Positions 49,368-58,800 of a stretch of DNA of 64,000 nt are shown one piece after another; position 1 is the stretch's first letter; each line of letters opens with the position of its first letter. Under the pieces are notes generated by a model that was not told the DNA's origin, did no database searches, and saw only the letters and a list, made by a program, of their open reading frames with translations. The DNA is from Bacteroidota bacterium. Its GTDB lineage: Bacteria; Bacteroidota; Bacteroidia; Chitinophagales; Chitinophagaceae. The DNA is taken from contig JAFDXH010000055.1 in assembly GCA_018268075.1 (NCBI GenBank), positions 1 to 64,000 on the forward strand. Reading direction: 5' to 3'. The position numbers and the translations under genes are program-made.

Positions 49368-49722
49368 TTGAATAAATTTATCTCAAAAGTAAATTAGTTT
49401 ATAAAATAAACCAAAAAATATTTTTAAAAAAATTTTACCCTTAAAAAAAGACAACTAAACAGCTAATAGATAATCATTTACATATTAAAACCTCACAAAA
49501 GCGGTATATAAAAATTCATATTTTTTTTATTCACAAGGCCTAAAATTAATTTGTAATTCACTTTTCAAATTGTAATTTAGCAATAGAATTTAATGGGTTA
49601 GTAAGTACAAAGAGCCGGTAGTAATATCGGCTCTTTTACTTTTTACATTGAAGCATACTACAATTCCCATTATTTAATTGAATACATTCTTATTAACTTA
49701 CAACTATATCTAACCGGTTCAA
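49368..49722. other. Divergent intergenic region TonB receptor / radA
   Basis: 355 AT-rich bases between divergent genes. The TonB side is a long A/T tract without a clear element. The radA side contains a promoter-like pair and a hairpin with a T-run (described separately), which would produce a very short transcript before radA. Confidence 0.55.
49550..49640 (+). ncRNA. Short promoter-to-terminator unit upstream of radA
   Basis: TTTG (49550-49553) and TAATTTAG (49573-49580, one mismatch to TAnnTTTG) are 19 bases apart and would start RNA near 49587. A perfect 9-bp hairpin, AAAGAGCCG (49609-49617) with CGGCTCTTT (49628-49636), follows, then TTTTACTTTTT. The product would be a small RNA of about 55-60 bases, or an attenuated leader for radA. 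Confidence 0.4.
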
Positions 49723-51096
49723 ATGAGTAAAACAAAAACAGCTTTTTTTTGCAGCAATTGCGGGCAAGAAAGTGCTAAATGGGTGGGCAAATGCTCCGCA
49801 TGTGGAGAGTGGAACACCTTTATAGAAGAGGTAATTGTGCGGGGAACCGATAAACCTGCGCAAGATTGGAAAGAATATTCATCACTAAGCTCCGGGCTTA
49901 AAACAATAACCTTAAAAGATATTTCGAGTGGCAACGAAAAGCGATGGCTTACAGGCGACGGTGAATTGGATCGGGTATTGGGCGGTGGTATAGTGCCGGG
50001 GAGCATGGTGCTGGTGGCAGGCGAGCCTGGAATTGGTAAATCTACTTTGTTTTTACAATTGTGCCTGCAATTACAAAATATAACCACGCTCTATATTAGT
50101 GGAGAAGAAAGTGCACATCAAATAAAAATGCGTGCAGACAGGCTTCAAATAATGAATGACTGCTTTTTTCTACTTACAGAATGTAATACACAATTAATCT
50201 TTAAAGAAATAAAAAAGATAAAGCCGCAGATAGTCATTGTGGATTCTGTTCAAACGCTTCAAACACCATTTATCGAATCCGCACCGGGCAGTATTTCACA
50301 AATTCGTGAAAGCGCAGCAGAATTTCAGCGTTTTGCAAAAGAAACCGGAACGGCTGTTTTCTTAATTGGACACATTACTAAGGATGGAAATATTGCAGGC
50401 CCTAAGATTTTAGAGCACATGGTAGATACAGTTTTGCAATTTGAAGGAGATAGAAATTATACCTACAGAATTTTAAGAACTTTAAAAAATCGCTTTGGCT
50501 CTACTTCTGAATTAGGAATTTATGAAATGACGGGCGAAGGAATGCGCCAGGTAAGCAATCCCTCAGAAATACTTATTACGCAAAAAGATGAAGAATTAAG
50601 CGGTGTAGCTATTGCTGCTACCATGGAAGGTATTCGCCCCTTATTGATTGAAGTGCAGGCCCTCGTTACACAAAGTGTGTATGGCACACCACAAAGAACC
50701 AGTAGCGGATTTGATTTGAGAAGGCTTCAATTATTACTTGCTGTGTTAGAAAAGAGAGGCGGATTCCATTTTGGGGTAAAGGATGTTTTCATCAATATTG
50801 CAGGTGGTATAAAAGTGGAAGACCCTTCAATTGATCTTGCAGTATTAAGTGCATTACTTTCTTCTTACGAAGACGTAGCCATTCCAATGCGCACCTGCTT
50901 TGCGGGAGAGGTAGGGCTAAGCGGCGAAATAAGAGCAGTAAACAGAATTGAACAACGTATAAGTGAAGCGGAAAAGCTGGGATTCGAAAAAATAATTTTG
51001 AGCAAATACAATAGCAAAATAACTATTAAATCAAAACAGCACATTGAAATAATACCTCTTGGAAAAGTGGAGGAACTTTATAGATTTTTATTTTAA
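49723..51096 (+). CDS. radA: DNA repair protein RadA
   Basis: RadA is a RecA-like ATPase that promotes branch migration during recombinational repair. The 457-residue protein has an N-terminal C4 zinc finger (C10, C13, C24, C27), Walker A GEPGIGKST at 100-108, the family-specific KNRFGS motif at 255-260 and a Lon-type C-terminal domain (AGEVGLSGEIRAVNR). All family features are present. comF follows after 10 bases. Confidence 0.96.
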   Translation: MSKTKTAFFCSNCGQESAKWVGKCSACGEWNTFIEEVIVRGTDKPAQDWKEYSSLSSGLKTITLKDISSGNEKRWLTGDGELDRVLGGGIVPGSMVLVAGEPGIGKSTLFLQLCLQLQNITTLYISGEESAHQIKMRADRLQIMNDCFFLLTECNTQLIFKEIKKIKPQIVIVDSVQTLQTPFIESAPGSISQIRESAAEFQRFAKETGTAVFLIGHITKDGNIAGPKILEHMVDTVLQFEGDRNYTYRILRTLKNRFGSTSELGIYEMTGEGMRQVSNPSEILITQKDEELSGVAIAATMEGIRPLLIEVQALVTQSVYGTPQRTSSGFDLRRLQLLLAVLEKRGGFHFGVKDVFINIAGGIKVEDPSIDLAVLSALLSSYEDVAIPMRTCFAGEVGLSGEIRAVNRIEQRISEAEKLGFEKIILSKYNSKITIKSKQHIEIIPLGKVEELYRFLF

Positions 51097-51106
51097 ATAA
51101 ATTAAT

Positions 51107-51808
51107 GTGAATACTTGGGCCAATAATTTTAATGCAATAACCCATCTTCTATACCCTCACCTTTGTGTAGGGTGTGGCTCAGATCTTTTAACTGCACAAA
51201 ATGTTGTTTGCATTAAATGCTTTAATGAAATGCCCCATACCGGTTTTGCAAAACAACCTGGCAATCCGGTAGAAAAAATATTTTGGGGAAGAATACCGGT
51301 ACTGGCAGCCATGAGCGAACTATGGTTTTCAAAAGCATCTCTTACACAAAACCTGATTCATGATTTTAAATACAAAGGAAATAAAGAAGTGGGTAAATAT
51401 CTGGGGCGCATGATGGGCAAAAGCCTCTTAGGAAGCAATCGGTTTGATGATATTGATTTATTAATCCCGTTACCCTTGCATGAAAAAAAGAAAAAAAAGC
51501 GAGGGTACAATCAATCAGAAATATTATGTGAAGGTATCAAAGAGATAAAAAATATTCCTATAATGACAGGGAACGTGCAAAGAGTGGTAGCTACCTCTAC
51601 ACAAACACGCAAAGGAAGAAAAGACCGCTGGCAAAATGTAGTGGACACTTTTAAAATCTGTAGCCCTCATGAAATAGCAGGCAGAAAAATATTATTAGTG
51701 GATGATGTGATTACTACGGGCGCCACCTTAGAGGCTTGTGGCGCAGAATTATTAAAAATAAACAATACTCAATTATACATTGGCAGCCTGGCTTTGGCCT
51801 CCCATTAA
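51107..51808 (+). CDS. ComF-family phosphoribosyltransferase-like protein
   Basis: A 233-residue protein with a C4 zinc site (C20-x2-C23, C35-x2-C38) and a C-terminal phosphoribosyltransferase fold with the PRPP-binding loop ILLVDDVITTGATLEACG. ComF is required for DNA uptake in competent bacteria; Bacteroidota homologs are widespread and their role is less clear. The start is a GTG at 51107, since the nearby ATG is out of frame. It follows radA by 10 bases and is probably cotranscribed. Confidence 0.85.
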   Translation: MNTWANNFNAITHLLYPHLCVGCGSDLLTAQNVVCIKCFNEMPHTGFAKQPGNPVEKIFWGRIPVLAAMSELWFSKASLTQNLIHDFKYKGNKEVGKYLGRMMGKSLLGSNRFDDIDLLIPLPLHEKKKKKRGYNQSEILCEGIKEIKNIPIMTGNVQRVVATSTQTRKGRKDRWQNVVDTFKICSPHEIAGRKILLVDDVITTGATLEACGAELLKINNTQLYIGSLALASH

Positions 51809-51868
51809 ATAAAAAGAAGAAGCAAAAAAGTGGGATAGTTGTTTGTACGCCGTAACATTTTTAAAGAG

Positions 51869-52615
51869 TTAATTTTTTGAAAGCAACGTTTTTAAACTTT
51901 CCTTTTTTTGTTTTGATATAGGTAATTGGGTATTGTCTTTCAGTAATAGGTATCCTCCGTCTTCTTTTACGAAACTTGTAATGAATTTTTTATTTACAAG
52001 GTGCGATTGATGGCAGCGTATGAAATGATAATCCTGTAATAGATCTTCATAAAAGTAAATTGGTTTGGAGACTATTAATTTTTCCCCGGAAATAAAGTGA
52101 AATGTGGTGTAGTTATTAGTTGATTCGCACCTGATGATATCAGCGGGGTTTACATATTTTATTTCTTGTGCAGAAGGCAAAGCAATACGGTGTTCCTGTT
52201 GATTATTCTTTAATAATTGGATCAGATTTTCTAATTGAAAGTTTTGATTTTTTTTAGTATTTTTTTCAACTACTTTTTTTACCGCTGCTTTCAATTCTTC
52301 AATATTGATTGGTTTTAATAAATAGTCAATGGCTGCAAATTTTACGGCTTGTATTCCGTATTTATCAAAAGCCGTAACAAAGATTACCTCAAATGAATAA
52401 TCCTGAAGTGATTGCAAAAGTTCAAAACCGTTTTTGCCGGGCATCTGGATGTCCAGGAAAAGAAGGCTAGGACGAGTTTTTAAAATAATTCTTTCTCCCT
52501 CATTAGCATTGGAGGCAGTTGAAGTAATGTTTATTTCCGGGCAATGTACTTTAAGCAATTGCCGGAGGTTGGAAATATTAATTGGTTCGTCGTCGATAAT
52601 TACCGCGTTGATCAT
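51869..52615 (-). CDS. LytTR-family response regulator
   Basis: A 248-residue response regulator with a receiver domain (phospho-acceptor D55 in FLDIQMPG) and a C-terminal LytTR domain (ADIIRCESTNNYTTFHF; FIRCHQSHLVNKKFI). It starts 3 bases after the stop of the upstream LytS-type kinase and forms a two-component pair with it. It is not adjacent to the other LytTR pair (31320), so the window has two such systems. Confidence 0.92.
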   Translation of the reverse strand: MINAVIIDDEPINISNLRQLLKVHCPEINITSTASNANEGERIILKTRPSLLFLDIQMPGKNGFELLQSLQDYSFEVIFVTAFDKYGIQAVKFAAIDYLLKPINIEELKAAVKKVVEKNTKKNQNFQLENLIQLLKNNQQEHRIALPSAQEIKYVNPADIIRCESTNNYTTFHFISGEKLIVSKPIYFYEDLLQDYHFIRCHQSHLVNKKFITSFVKEDGGYLLLKDNTQLPISKQKKESLKTLLSKN

Positions 52616-52618
52616 AAT

Positions 52619-53452
52619 TTAATTTTCATTTGTAAAAATTATCTGTACAACTGTTTTATTGTTCATGCGAAATATCTTCTTTTCAATGTGTTGCCCTTTG
52701 ATTTTATTCAGTAACAATATTCTTTCGTCCGTTAATTTAAGCCCATAGCCATTTGGATTTTTTTTGCCGGAAAGCCCATTTCCATTATCCTCAATTTCAG
52801 CAAATAGATTACGGTTTTTTAAATAAAAATGAATATCCACTTTTCCCTTTTCCCTCAATCCGGAAACGCCATGTTTAATGGCATTTTCAACAAGCGGTTG
52901 CAGTAGCAATGAAGGAATTTCGATCTGATTTAATACTGCGTTGCCGTCAACTTTAATAGAGTATTCAAATTGAAAGCGAAGCTGCTCAATCTTTAAATAA
53001 GTTTCCAGCATATTGATCTCTTTATCAAGAGGCTGAAATATTTTATCGCTTTCCGTTAAGGTATTGCGCATCAGATTACTGAATTCCGAAAGATAAACGT
53101 TTGCGGATTCTATTTTATTTGTATTGATTAATCCCTGGATGGAACTGAGGGAATTAAAAATAAAATGCGGATTTAATTGTGAACGGATTGCTTTTAATTC
53201 CAACATAGATTTTTCTGTTTCTTCGCGCTGTTTTATTAATTGCATTTTCTTTCTTTTTCTGTAAAAATGAAATAGGGAGAAAAAAATTACTGATAGAACT
53301 ATAAGCGATGCAATAATTTTGAACAACGTTCTTTGCCACCAAAACGGTTTTACCTCAATTAAATAAACGTTCGATGTTTCCGGCTGAAATTTATATCTCA
53401 ACATTAAGCGGTAATCGTTGGCTGTTTGCAATTCCAAATGCAAAACAGGCAA
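52619..53452 (-). CDS. LytS-type histidine kinase, C-terminal part of a split sensor
   Basis: This frame encodes a membrane segment (about residues 42-62), a cytoplasmic linker and a LytS-type kinase with QLNPHFIFNSLSSIQGL as the phospho-acceptor region and LVENAIKHGVSGLREKG in the ATPase. The frame is open from 53614, but the only in-frame start before the membrane segment is a TTG at 53452. Upstream codons in this frame (FSLEPDERKLNIYLD at about 53587-53540) continue the extracytoplasmic sensor. They overlap the end of the preceding gene in another frame at a run of nine A's. The true kinase is likely one protein of about 604 residues broken at that run. Confidence 0.8.
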   Translation of the reverse strand: MPVLHLELQTANDYRLMLRYKFQPETSNVYLIEVKPFWWQRTLFKIIASLIVLSVIFFSLFHFYRKRKKMQLIKQREETEKSMLELKAIRSQLNPHFIFNSLSSIQGLINTNKIESANVYLSEFSNLMRNTLTESDKIFQPLDKEINMLETYLKIEQLRFQFEYSIKVDGNAVLNQIEIPSLLLQPLVENAIKHGVSGLREKGKVDIHFYLKNRNLFAEIEDNGNGLSGKKNPNGYGLKLTDERILLLNKIKGQHIEKKIFRMNNKTVVQIIFTNEN

Positions 53453-53553
53453 TCTGCCGATTGCCTGCCAGGCGGTATCATTTAGATTTTTGTTTCTCAG
53501 GCTAAATTCAATATCCGAATTTCTGAATGAAGTGTTGCTGTCTAAATAAATAT

Positions 53554-54432
53554 TTAATTTTCTTTCATCGGGTTCAAGGCTAAAGTTTTTTTTTGACTGA
53601 TTAATGTGAATCCTTTATTGGCAGAATTTGTTTTATTATTTAAAGGCTGGATACCTAATATATTGGGTGAAGCTTCAACCCTTGTAATATTGTACCTGTC
53701 AATCATCCAGTTATTTTTGGTGTTTTTAATTTCAATTAATAATTGATCATTTATATTCAGGTTTGTATCGCAAATAGAGTGCCCATAAATGTAACCGTAC
53801 ATCCCCCCTTCATGAAAATCAAGAAATTTCTCTGAAACCTTATCGGCTTTTTTGGAAAAATCCTCTATAGGTTTCCAATCAAATAAAAGTTTGCCATTAA
53901 TGGATATTTTTATAGCTATTGAGTTTAAATAAAAATCACTAATCGGGAAGTTGCCAATTTTATTATCTACAATTAAATCCGGTTCCACAGAAGTAATTTC
54001 AGCAGAATCGCGGTTTTTTCCACCCATCATCATTAAATTTGAAAATAACTCGATGTTTATTTTTGAATTGGTAACTTTTATATCATTGAAGGGGCTTACA
54101 GTTGTAGTATCCGGCATTCCCGGATAAAAATTGTGATATACCGAATCCTTTATGAGATTACCCTTCATTTGAATAGCGGTACTGAAGCCTTCCACAACAT
54201 ACCCGTCACCAATAAGTTTAATCGGTAATCTTTTATTCAGGAACCGATCAGGATTTTTTTCTTTGAATTTTGCAAATTCAGCGCTGTCTTTAAACTTTTG
54301 TTCTTTGGATAATAATGCATTTACTGATTTGCTTTTGTTGGATGGATTCTTTTGTGCAAATGCACAAATGGAACAGAGTATTAAAATAACTAGGCAAAAA
54401 TTGATTTTTTTTTTCATGATTTTTTTCTTCAA
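53554..54432 (-). CDS. N-terminal (sensor) part of the split LytS-type kinase
   Basis: A 292-residue product with a signal peptide (ending about CAFAQK) and an extracytoplasmic beta-rich region of unknown family, ending a few residues after a run of nine A's (53586-53594). A shift of one base there joins ...FTLISQKK to NFSLEPDERKLN in the kinase frame and yields a continuous sensor of about 604 residues. The second ATG at 54417 is also a possible start. Read as it stands it would be a secreted protein without a known domain. Confidence 0.7.
   Translation of the reverse strand: MKKKIMKKKINFCLVILILCSICAFAQKNPSNKSKSVNALLSKEQKFKDSAEFAKFKEKNPDRFLNKRLPIKLIGDGYVVEGFSTAIQMKGNLIKDSVYHNFYPGMPDTTTVSPFNDIKVTNSKINIELFSNLMMMGGKNRDSAEITSVEPDLIVDNKIGNFPISDFYLNSIAIKISINGKLLFDWKPIEDFSKKADKVSEKFLDFHEGGMYGYIYGHSICDTNLNINDQLLIEIKNTKNNWMIDRYNITRVEASPNILGIQPLNNKTNSANKGFTLISQKKTLALNPMKEN
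53586..53594 (-). other. Poly-A frameshift site (A9)
   Basis: On the minus strand the sequence is C-A9-C. In the upstream gene's frame it reads CAA AAA AAA ACT; a shift of -1 or insertion of one A reads into the kinase frame as AAC TTT AGC. The A_AAA_AAA arrangement is a known slippery pattern. Whether this is an indel, RNA polymerase slippage, ribosomal frameshifting or a sequencing error cannot be told from sequence. Confidence 0.65.
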
Positions 54433-54779
54433 AACTCTCTGCTTCCGTGTTCAATTTAATTAGTAAATGTGAATTTATGCTTTCCTGATGTGAATTCACT
54501 CGTCATCCAATTCATTCGATAAAATACTCAGCTCAATAAATTTCATTTTTCTATTGCCGTAAGTGTCCGCTTGTGCCAATATTCAGCTTTTAATTCAGAG
54601 TATCATTGTACTTTCGACGTATAAAAGCAAAATACAATTTTGTGCCTCGATAGAGCATAAGCCGATACATGAGCTGCTCGCAGCCGATTCCCGTGCCGGA
54701 TACTCGACTGAGACTTAAGTAGGGGAATCAAAAAAAATCAATAAGCCCACTATACATTTATCGACTGTTATTAAATTAA
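54433..54779. other. Intergenic region with a GC-richer structured stretch
   Basis: About 350 bases between the dksA-like operon's terminator and the sensor gene. The part 54645-54730 is more GC-rich than its surroundings and contains short complementary arms, including GATTCCC (54686-54692) with GGGAATC (54723-54729), and GCTGC/GCAGC. No open reading frame or known RNA was recognised. It could be an RNA or a degraded repeat. Confidence 0.4.
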
Positions 54780-54810
54780 AAAGGGGAAACACTTTAATTG
54801 CTTCCCCTTT
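54780..54810 (-). terminator. Intrinsic terminator of ileS-dksA unit
   Basis: AAAGGGGAA (54780-54788) and TTCCCCTTT (54802-54810) form a 9-bp stem with a 13-base loop. On the minus strand the stem is followed by a T-rich stretch (TTTTTAATTTAATA). It lies 19 bases past the stop of the dksA-like gene. Confidence 0.75.
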
Positions 54811-54828
54811 CATTTTATTATTGCTGAA

Positions 54829-55893
54829 TTATTTTGCAATTCCCATTTTTGCTTCAATAGAAAGCGTAGCATGAGGTACTGCTCGCAGGCGGGCTTTATC
54901 TATTAGCTTACCCGTTACCCGGCAAATGCCGTAGGTTTTATTTTCTATACGCATCATCGCTTTTTCTAAATGATCAATAAAGGTGATCTGGCGGCTGGCC
55001 ATTTGGCTCAATTGCTCCCGCTCCATACTCAATCCGCCATCTTCCATAGTCATATAGCGATTGTCTGTATCATCTCCACCCATTTGGTCTTTACGTGTTA
55101 TTAATCCCTGAAGATAGCCCAATTCCTTTTTCGCGGTTTCCAGCTTTTTTGATATTAATTCACGAAACTCCACAAGTTCTGCATCGCTATACCGCATGGT
55201 AGGCCCTGTATTTTCTTCTGGCGCCTGATCTAAAACTGAACGGGTAAATTCAGGCTCATATTTCCGCGCCTTCTCGGTACTGGTTTTAGGCATTACAAAT
55301 GGCTTTTGCTTTTTTTCTTCCTGCGCCTTCTTTGCTTTCACTTCTGCCACAGCTTTTTTTAAATTAGCCTGATGTAGGGTTACCGGTTCTTTAATATGTT
55401 TTTCAGCAACCTTTACGGGTGCCTTTGTAGCTTTATTTTTTACTTCCTTACTCTTTTTAGGAGCTACTTCTTTCTTTTGGGGGGTAGATTTTTTTGCTGT
55501 TGCCAATTTCTTTGTCACTGCTGGGTTAGCACCGGCTTTAGCAGTCTTTTTGTCCGGTGAATGTTTTACAATAGGTTTTTTACTTATACTTTTTTTAGGT
55601 GTCAATTTCGGTGCCGCTTTTTTTTGTGGCTTATTCTTTACTGTAGGCGCCTTTTTTGTCGGTACCACCTTAGCCTTTTTAGGCGCACTCTTCACTACCG
55701 CTTTTTTCACAGTTGCAGCTTTCTTTACTGGCTTTGCCTTCGCAACCGACGCAGGTTTCTTTACGGGTTTTTTAACAGCAGCTTTTTTTACCTGTACCGG
55801 GTTCTTAGCTCCTGACTTCTTAGCTGTTTGAGATTTCGTCGGCTTAGGGGCTTTTTTACCTGCTGAGGCCGCTTTTTTATTCTTAATAGCCAT
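54829..55893 (-). CDS. DksA/TraR-family protein with histone H1-like N-terminal tail
   Basis: A 354-residue protein. Residues 1 to about 225 are low-complexity, rich in K, A, P and T (for example KKAAVKKPVKKPASVAKAK), like a histone H1 tail, and are predicted to be disordered and strongly basic. Residues ~230-354 form a DksA/TraR domain with the coiled-coil (ELISKKLETAKKELGYLQGL) and a degenerate zinc finger (YGICRVTGKLIDKARLRAVP): only the first of four cysteines remains, and the partner positions are T, H and others, as in many Bacteroidota. DksA proteins bind RNA polymerase. It lies 4 bases downstream of ileS and is probably cotranscribed. Whether the tail binds DNA or RNA is inference. 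Confidence 0.8.
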   Translation of the reverse strand: MAIKNKKAASAGKKAPKPTKSQTAKKSGAKNPVQVKKAAVKKPVKKPASVAKAKPVKKAATVKKAVVKSAPKKAKVVPTKKAPTVKNKPQKKAAPKLTPKKSISKKPIVKHSPDKKTAKAGANPAVTKKLATAKKSTPQKKEVAPKKSKEVKNKATKAPVKVAEKHIKEPVTLHQANLKKAVAEVKAKKAQEEKKQKPFVMPKTSTEKARKYEPEFTRSVLDQAPEENTGPTMRYSDAELVEFRELISKKLETAKKELGYLQGLITRKDQMGGDDTDNRYMTMEDGGLSMEREQLSQMASRQITFIDHLEKAMMRIENKTYGICRVTGKLIDKARLRAVPHATLSIEAKMGIAK

Positions 55894-55897
55894 GTTT

Positions 55898-58800
55898 TTA
55901 AGTTTTTTTATTAACCTGGAGAGTTATTTGGTCATTATTGACTTCAATGATGCTCGCTTCTGATACTTGCTTTTGAAAGTCAATCTTTTCTGCCAAAATT
56001 TCGGCGCAAATATATTCATTAAATTCTATAATTATATCTTTAGCGGGGTTCTTATCTTCAATAATTAAATCAATTTTATCAGTTAATTCAAAATTTCTGT
56101 CTTTTCTAATATTTTGAACTCTATTTACAAACTCTCGTGCAAAGCCTTCCTTTTCCAGTTCGGGTGTTAAAGTAAGGTCTAATGCCACGGTAAGGCTACC
56201 TTTTACTGCTATTTCGTAGCCCGGAATTTCATTGGTAGTTACCTCTACATCTTCAATATTGATATATATTTCTTCTTCTTTCAATTTACTAAACTCGGGA
56301 TTTAACAAAAATGTGCCTGAAAGTACTTGATCTATTTCAATTTCATTTAAGTTATTTATCTTTTCTGCCGCCCACTTCATCTTCGAGCCAAGTTTTTTGC
56401 CTAAAGATTTAAAATTTGCTTTTACCCTTTTCTTAATAAAATCATTATCAGCTGGCAAAAAATCAATCTCCTTTATATTGGTTTCTGCCTTTATGATTTT
56501 AGCTACTCCCAGTATTTGCTGTTCAAAATCAGCTCCATGTGATGGAATTAATACCTTTTGCAATGGTTGCCGCACTTTTACCCCACTTTTTTTGCGAAGC
56601 GATAGGATAAGTGAGGAAATATCCTGAGCCATCACCATCCTGGACTCTAATGCATGGTTAATAATCGCCTCACTGTAAATCGGAAATTTTCGAAGATGAA
56701 CTGAATTCTCCTTCTGCCTTCCGGTTACTCCATTTAGATTTTTATAAAGCCAGTCTGCAAAAAATGGAGAAATTGGTGCCATTAAAGCACTTATTGTATC
56801 TAAGCATTCGTAAAGCGTTTGATATGCAGCTATTTTATCCTGCATCTCCTCTATGATATTTTCGCCATTCTGATTCAAAGGAACAGGCTTCCAAAATCTA
56901 CGCCTGCAAAGTCTAACATACCAATTACTTAATTGCTCATTTACAAAATATTCTATTTCGCGGCCAGCATGAGTAGGTTCGTATTGGTCAAAATTTTCCA
57001 TTACCCTCTTTATAAGAGAATTAAGTTCAGAAAGAATCCATTGATCCAATTCCGAACGGTGGCCTATTTCAATAGAACCTTCTTTGTAAGAAAACTGATC
57101 AAGATTAGCATATAATGCAAAAAACTGATAGGTATTATAAAGTGTTCCAAAAAATTTTCGCTGTACTTCTTTTATTCCTTCTATGTCAAACTTGAGGCTG
57201 TCCCACGGTGAGGCATTGGTGATCAAATACCAACGAGTGGCATCCGGGCCAAATATATCCAAGGTTTCAAAGGGATCTATCACATTGCCCACCCGCTTGC
57301 TCATTTTATTTCCATTCTTATCCAGTACAAGGCCATTACTCACCACAGTTTTATAAGCTACACTATCAAACAGCAATACCCCAAGTGCATGCAGGGTATA
57401 AAACCAGCCCCTTGTTTGATCTACACCCTCCGCTATAAAATCGGCCGGAAAATTATCTTTAAATTCCTTTTTATTTTCAAATGGATAATGCAACTGTGCA
57501 TACGGCATGGCGCCGCTATCAAACCATACATCTATCAGGTCTGCCACTCTTTCCATTGGCATGCCATTTGAAGAAACTAAAATAATTTTATCCACAAAAG
57601 GTTTGTGCAAATCTGAGGTCAACTCATCTATCTGCTCGGCAACTGTTTTTCCTTCATGCGGTTTCATTACACCCGCATCGAATGATCTCTGCAGTTCGGT
57701 ACGCAATTCTTCTATGGATCCAATACAAATTTCTTCTTCACCATCTCCTGTACGCCATACCGGAAGCGGCGTGCCCCAAAAACGGCTTCGGCTTAAATTC
57801 CAGTCCACCATATTTTCCAGCCAGTTGCCAAAGCGCCCTGTACCGGTAGATGCAGGCTTCCAGTTAATGGTTTTATTTAATTCTATCATCCGGTCTTTTA
57901 CTGCCGTAGTTTTTATAAACCATGCATCGAGCGGGTAATAGATTATTGGTTTATCAGTACGCCAACAATGCGGGTAATTATGTTCATACTTTTCTACTTT
58001 AAAAGCGCGGTTTTCTTTTTTCAACTTCACCGATATGTCCACATTTACATCAGTGTAATTTTTTTCATCTTTATAATCTTTTACAAACCGGCCACTAAAT
58101 TCGCCCACTCCTTCTACAAATTTGCCCTCTTTATCTACAAGGGTTAATATACCCAGATTATTTTTTTGCCCAGCTTTGAAGTCATCAGCACCAAAAGCAG
58201 GTGCAGTATGTACTATACCGGTACCATCTTCTGTGGTAACAAAATCGCCGGTTATAATCCGGAAAGGCTCTGCATTAGGTGTAATTTCCCTAATTTTCTC
58301 AAGGGTATTGGCGGCTGAAGGCAATAATTGTTCGTACTTTATGCCGGCAAGTTTTTCCCCATTAATGAGTGCGAGTATGCGCCAGGGCAATTCTTTCACT
58401 TCTGAATTATAGGTTTCAACCGCTCCATTTTCATTCTCTTTTTTAAAATATTTTGGAATGAGCCCTTCAGCAAGTATCACGTTTATGGGTAGGTGTGTGT
58501 AGGGATTAAAAGTTTGTACAAGAGCATATTGTATGCGTGGACCCACCGTTAGCCCCAGATTAGAGGGCAATGTCCAGGGCGTAGTAGTCCAGGCTAAAAA
58601 ATAAAGCTCTTCTACTTTAGAATCTTCAAACAGCCATTTGCTTGAATCATTTTTAACCGCCTTAAACATAGCCACTACGCTGGTGTCCTTTATGTCTTTG
58701 TAGGTACCGGGCTGGTTAAGCTCATGCGAACTAAGGCCTGTTCCTGCAGCTGGTGAATAAGGTTGAATACTCACACTTTCATACAGATAGCCCTTTTTGT

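Noticed and set aside
55550-55831. Plus-strand frames opposite the lysine/alanine-rich part of the dksA-like gene
   Set aside because: They are by-products of a low-complexity codon pattern (AAR codons read as TTT/CTT on the other strand) and encode phenylalanine-rich strings without family signals.
57507-57938. A 143-codon plus-strand frame inside ileS
   Set aside because: It is antisense to conserved IleRS sequence and has no recognisable domain or start signal.
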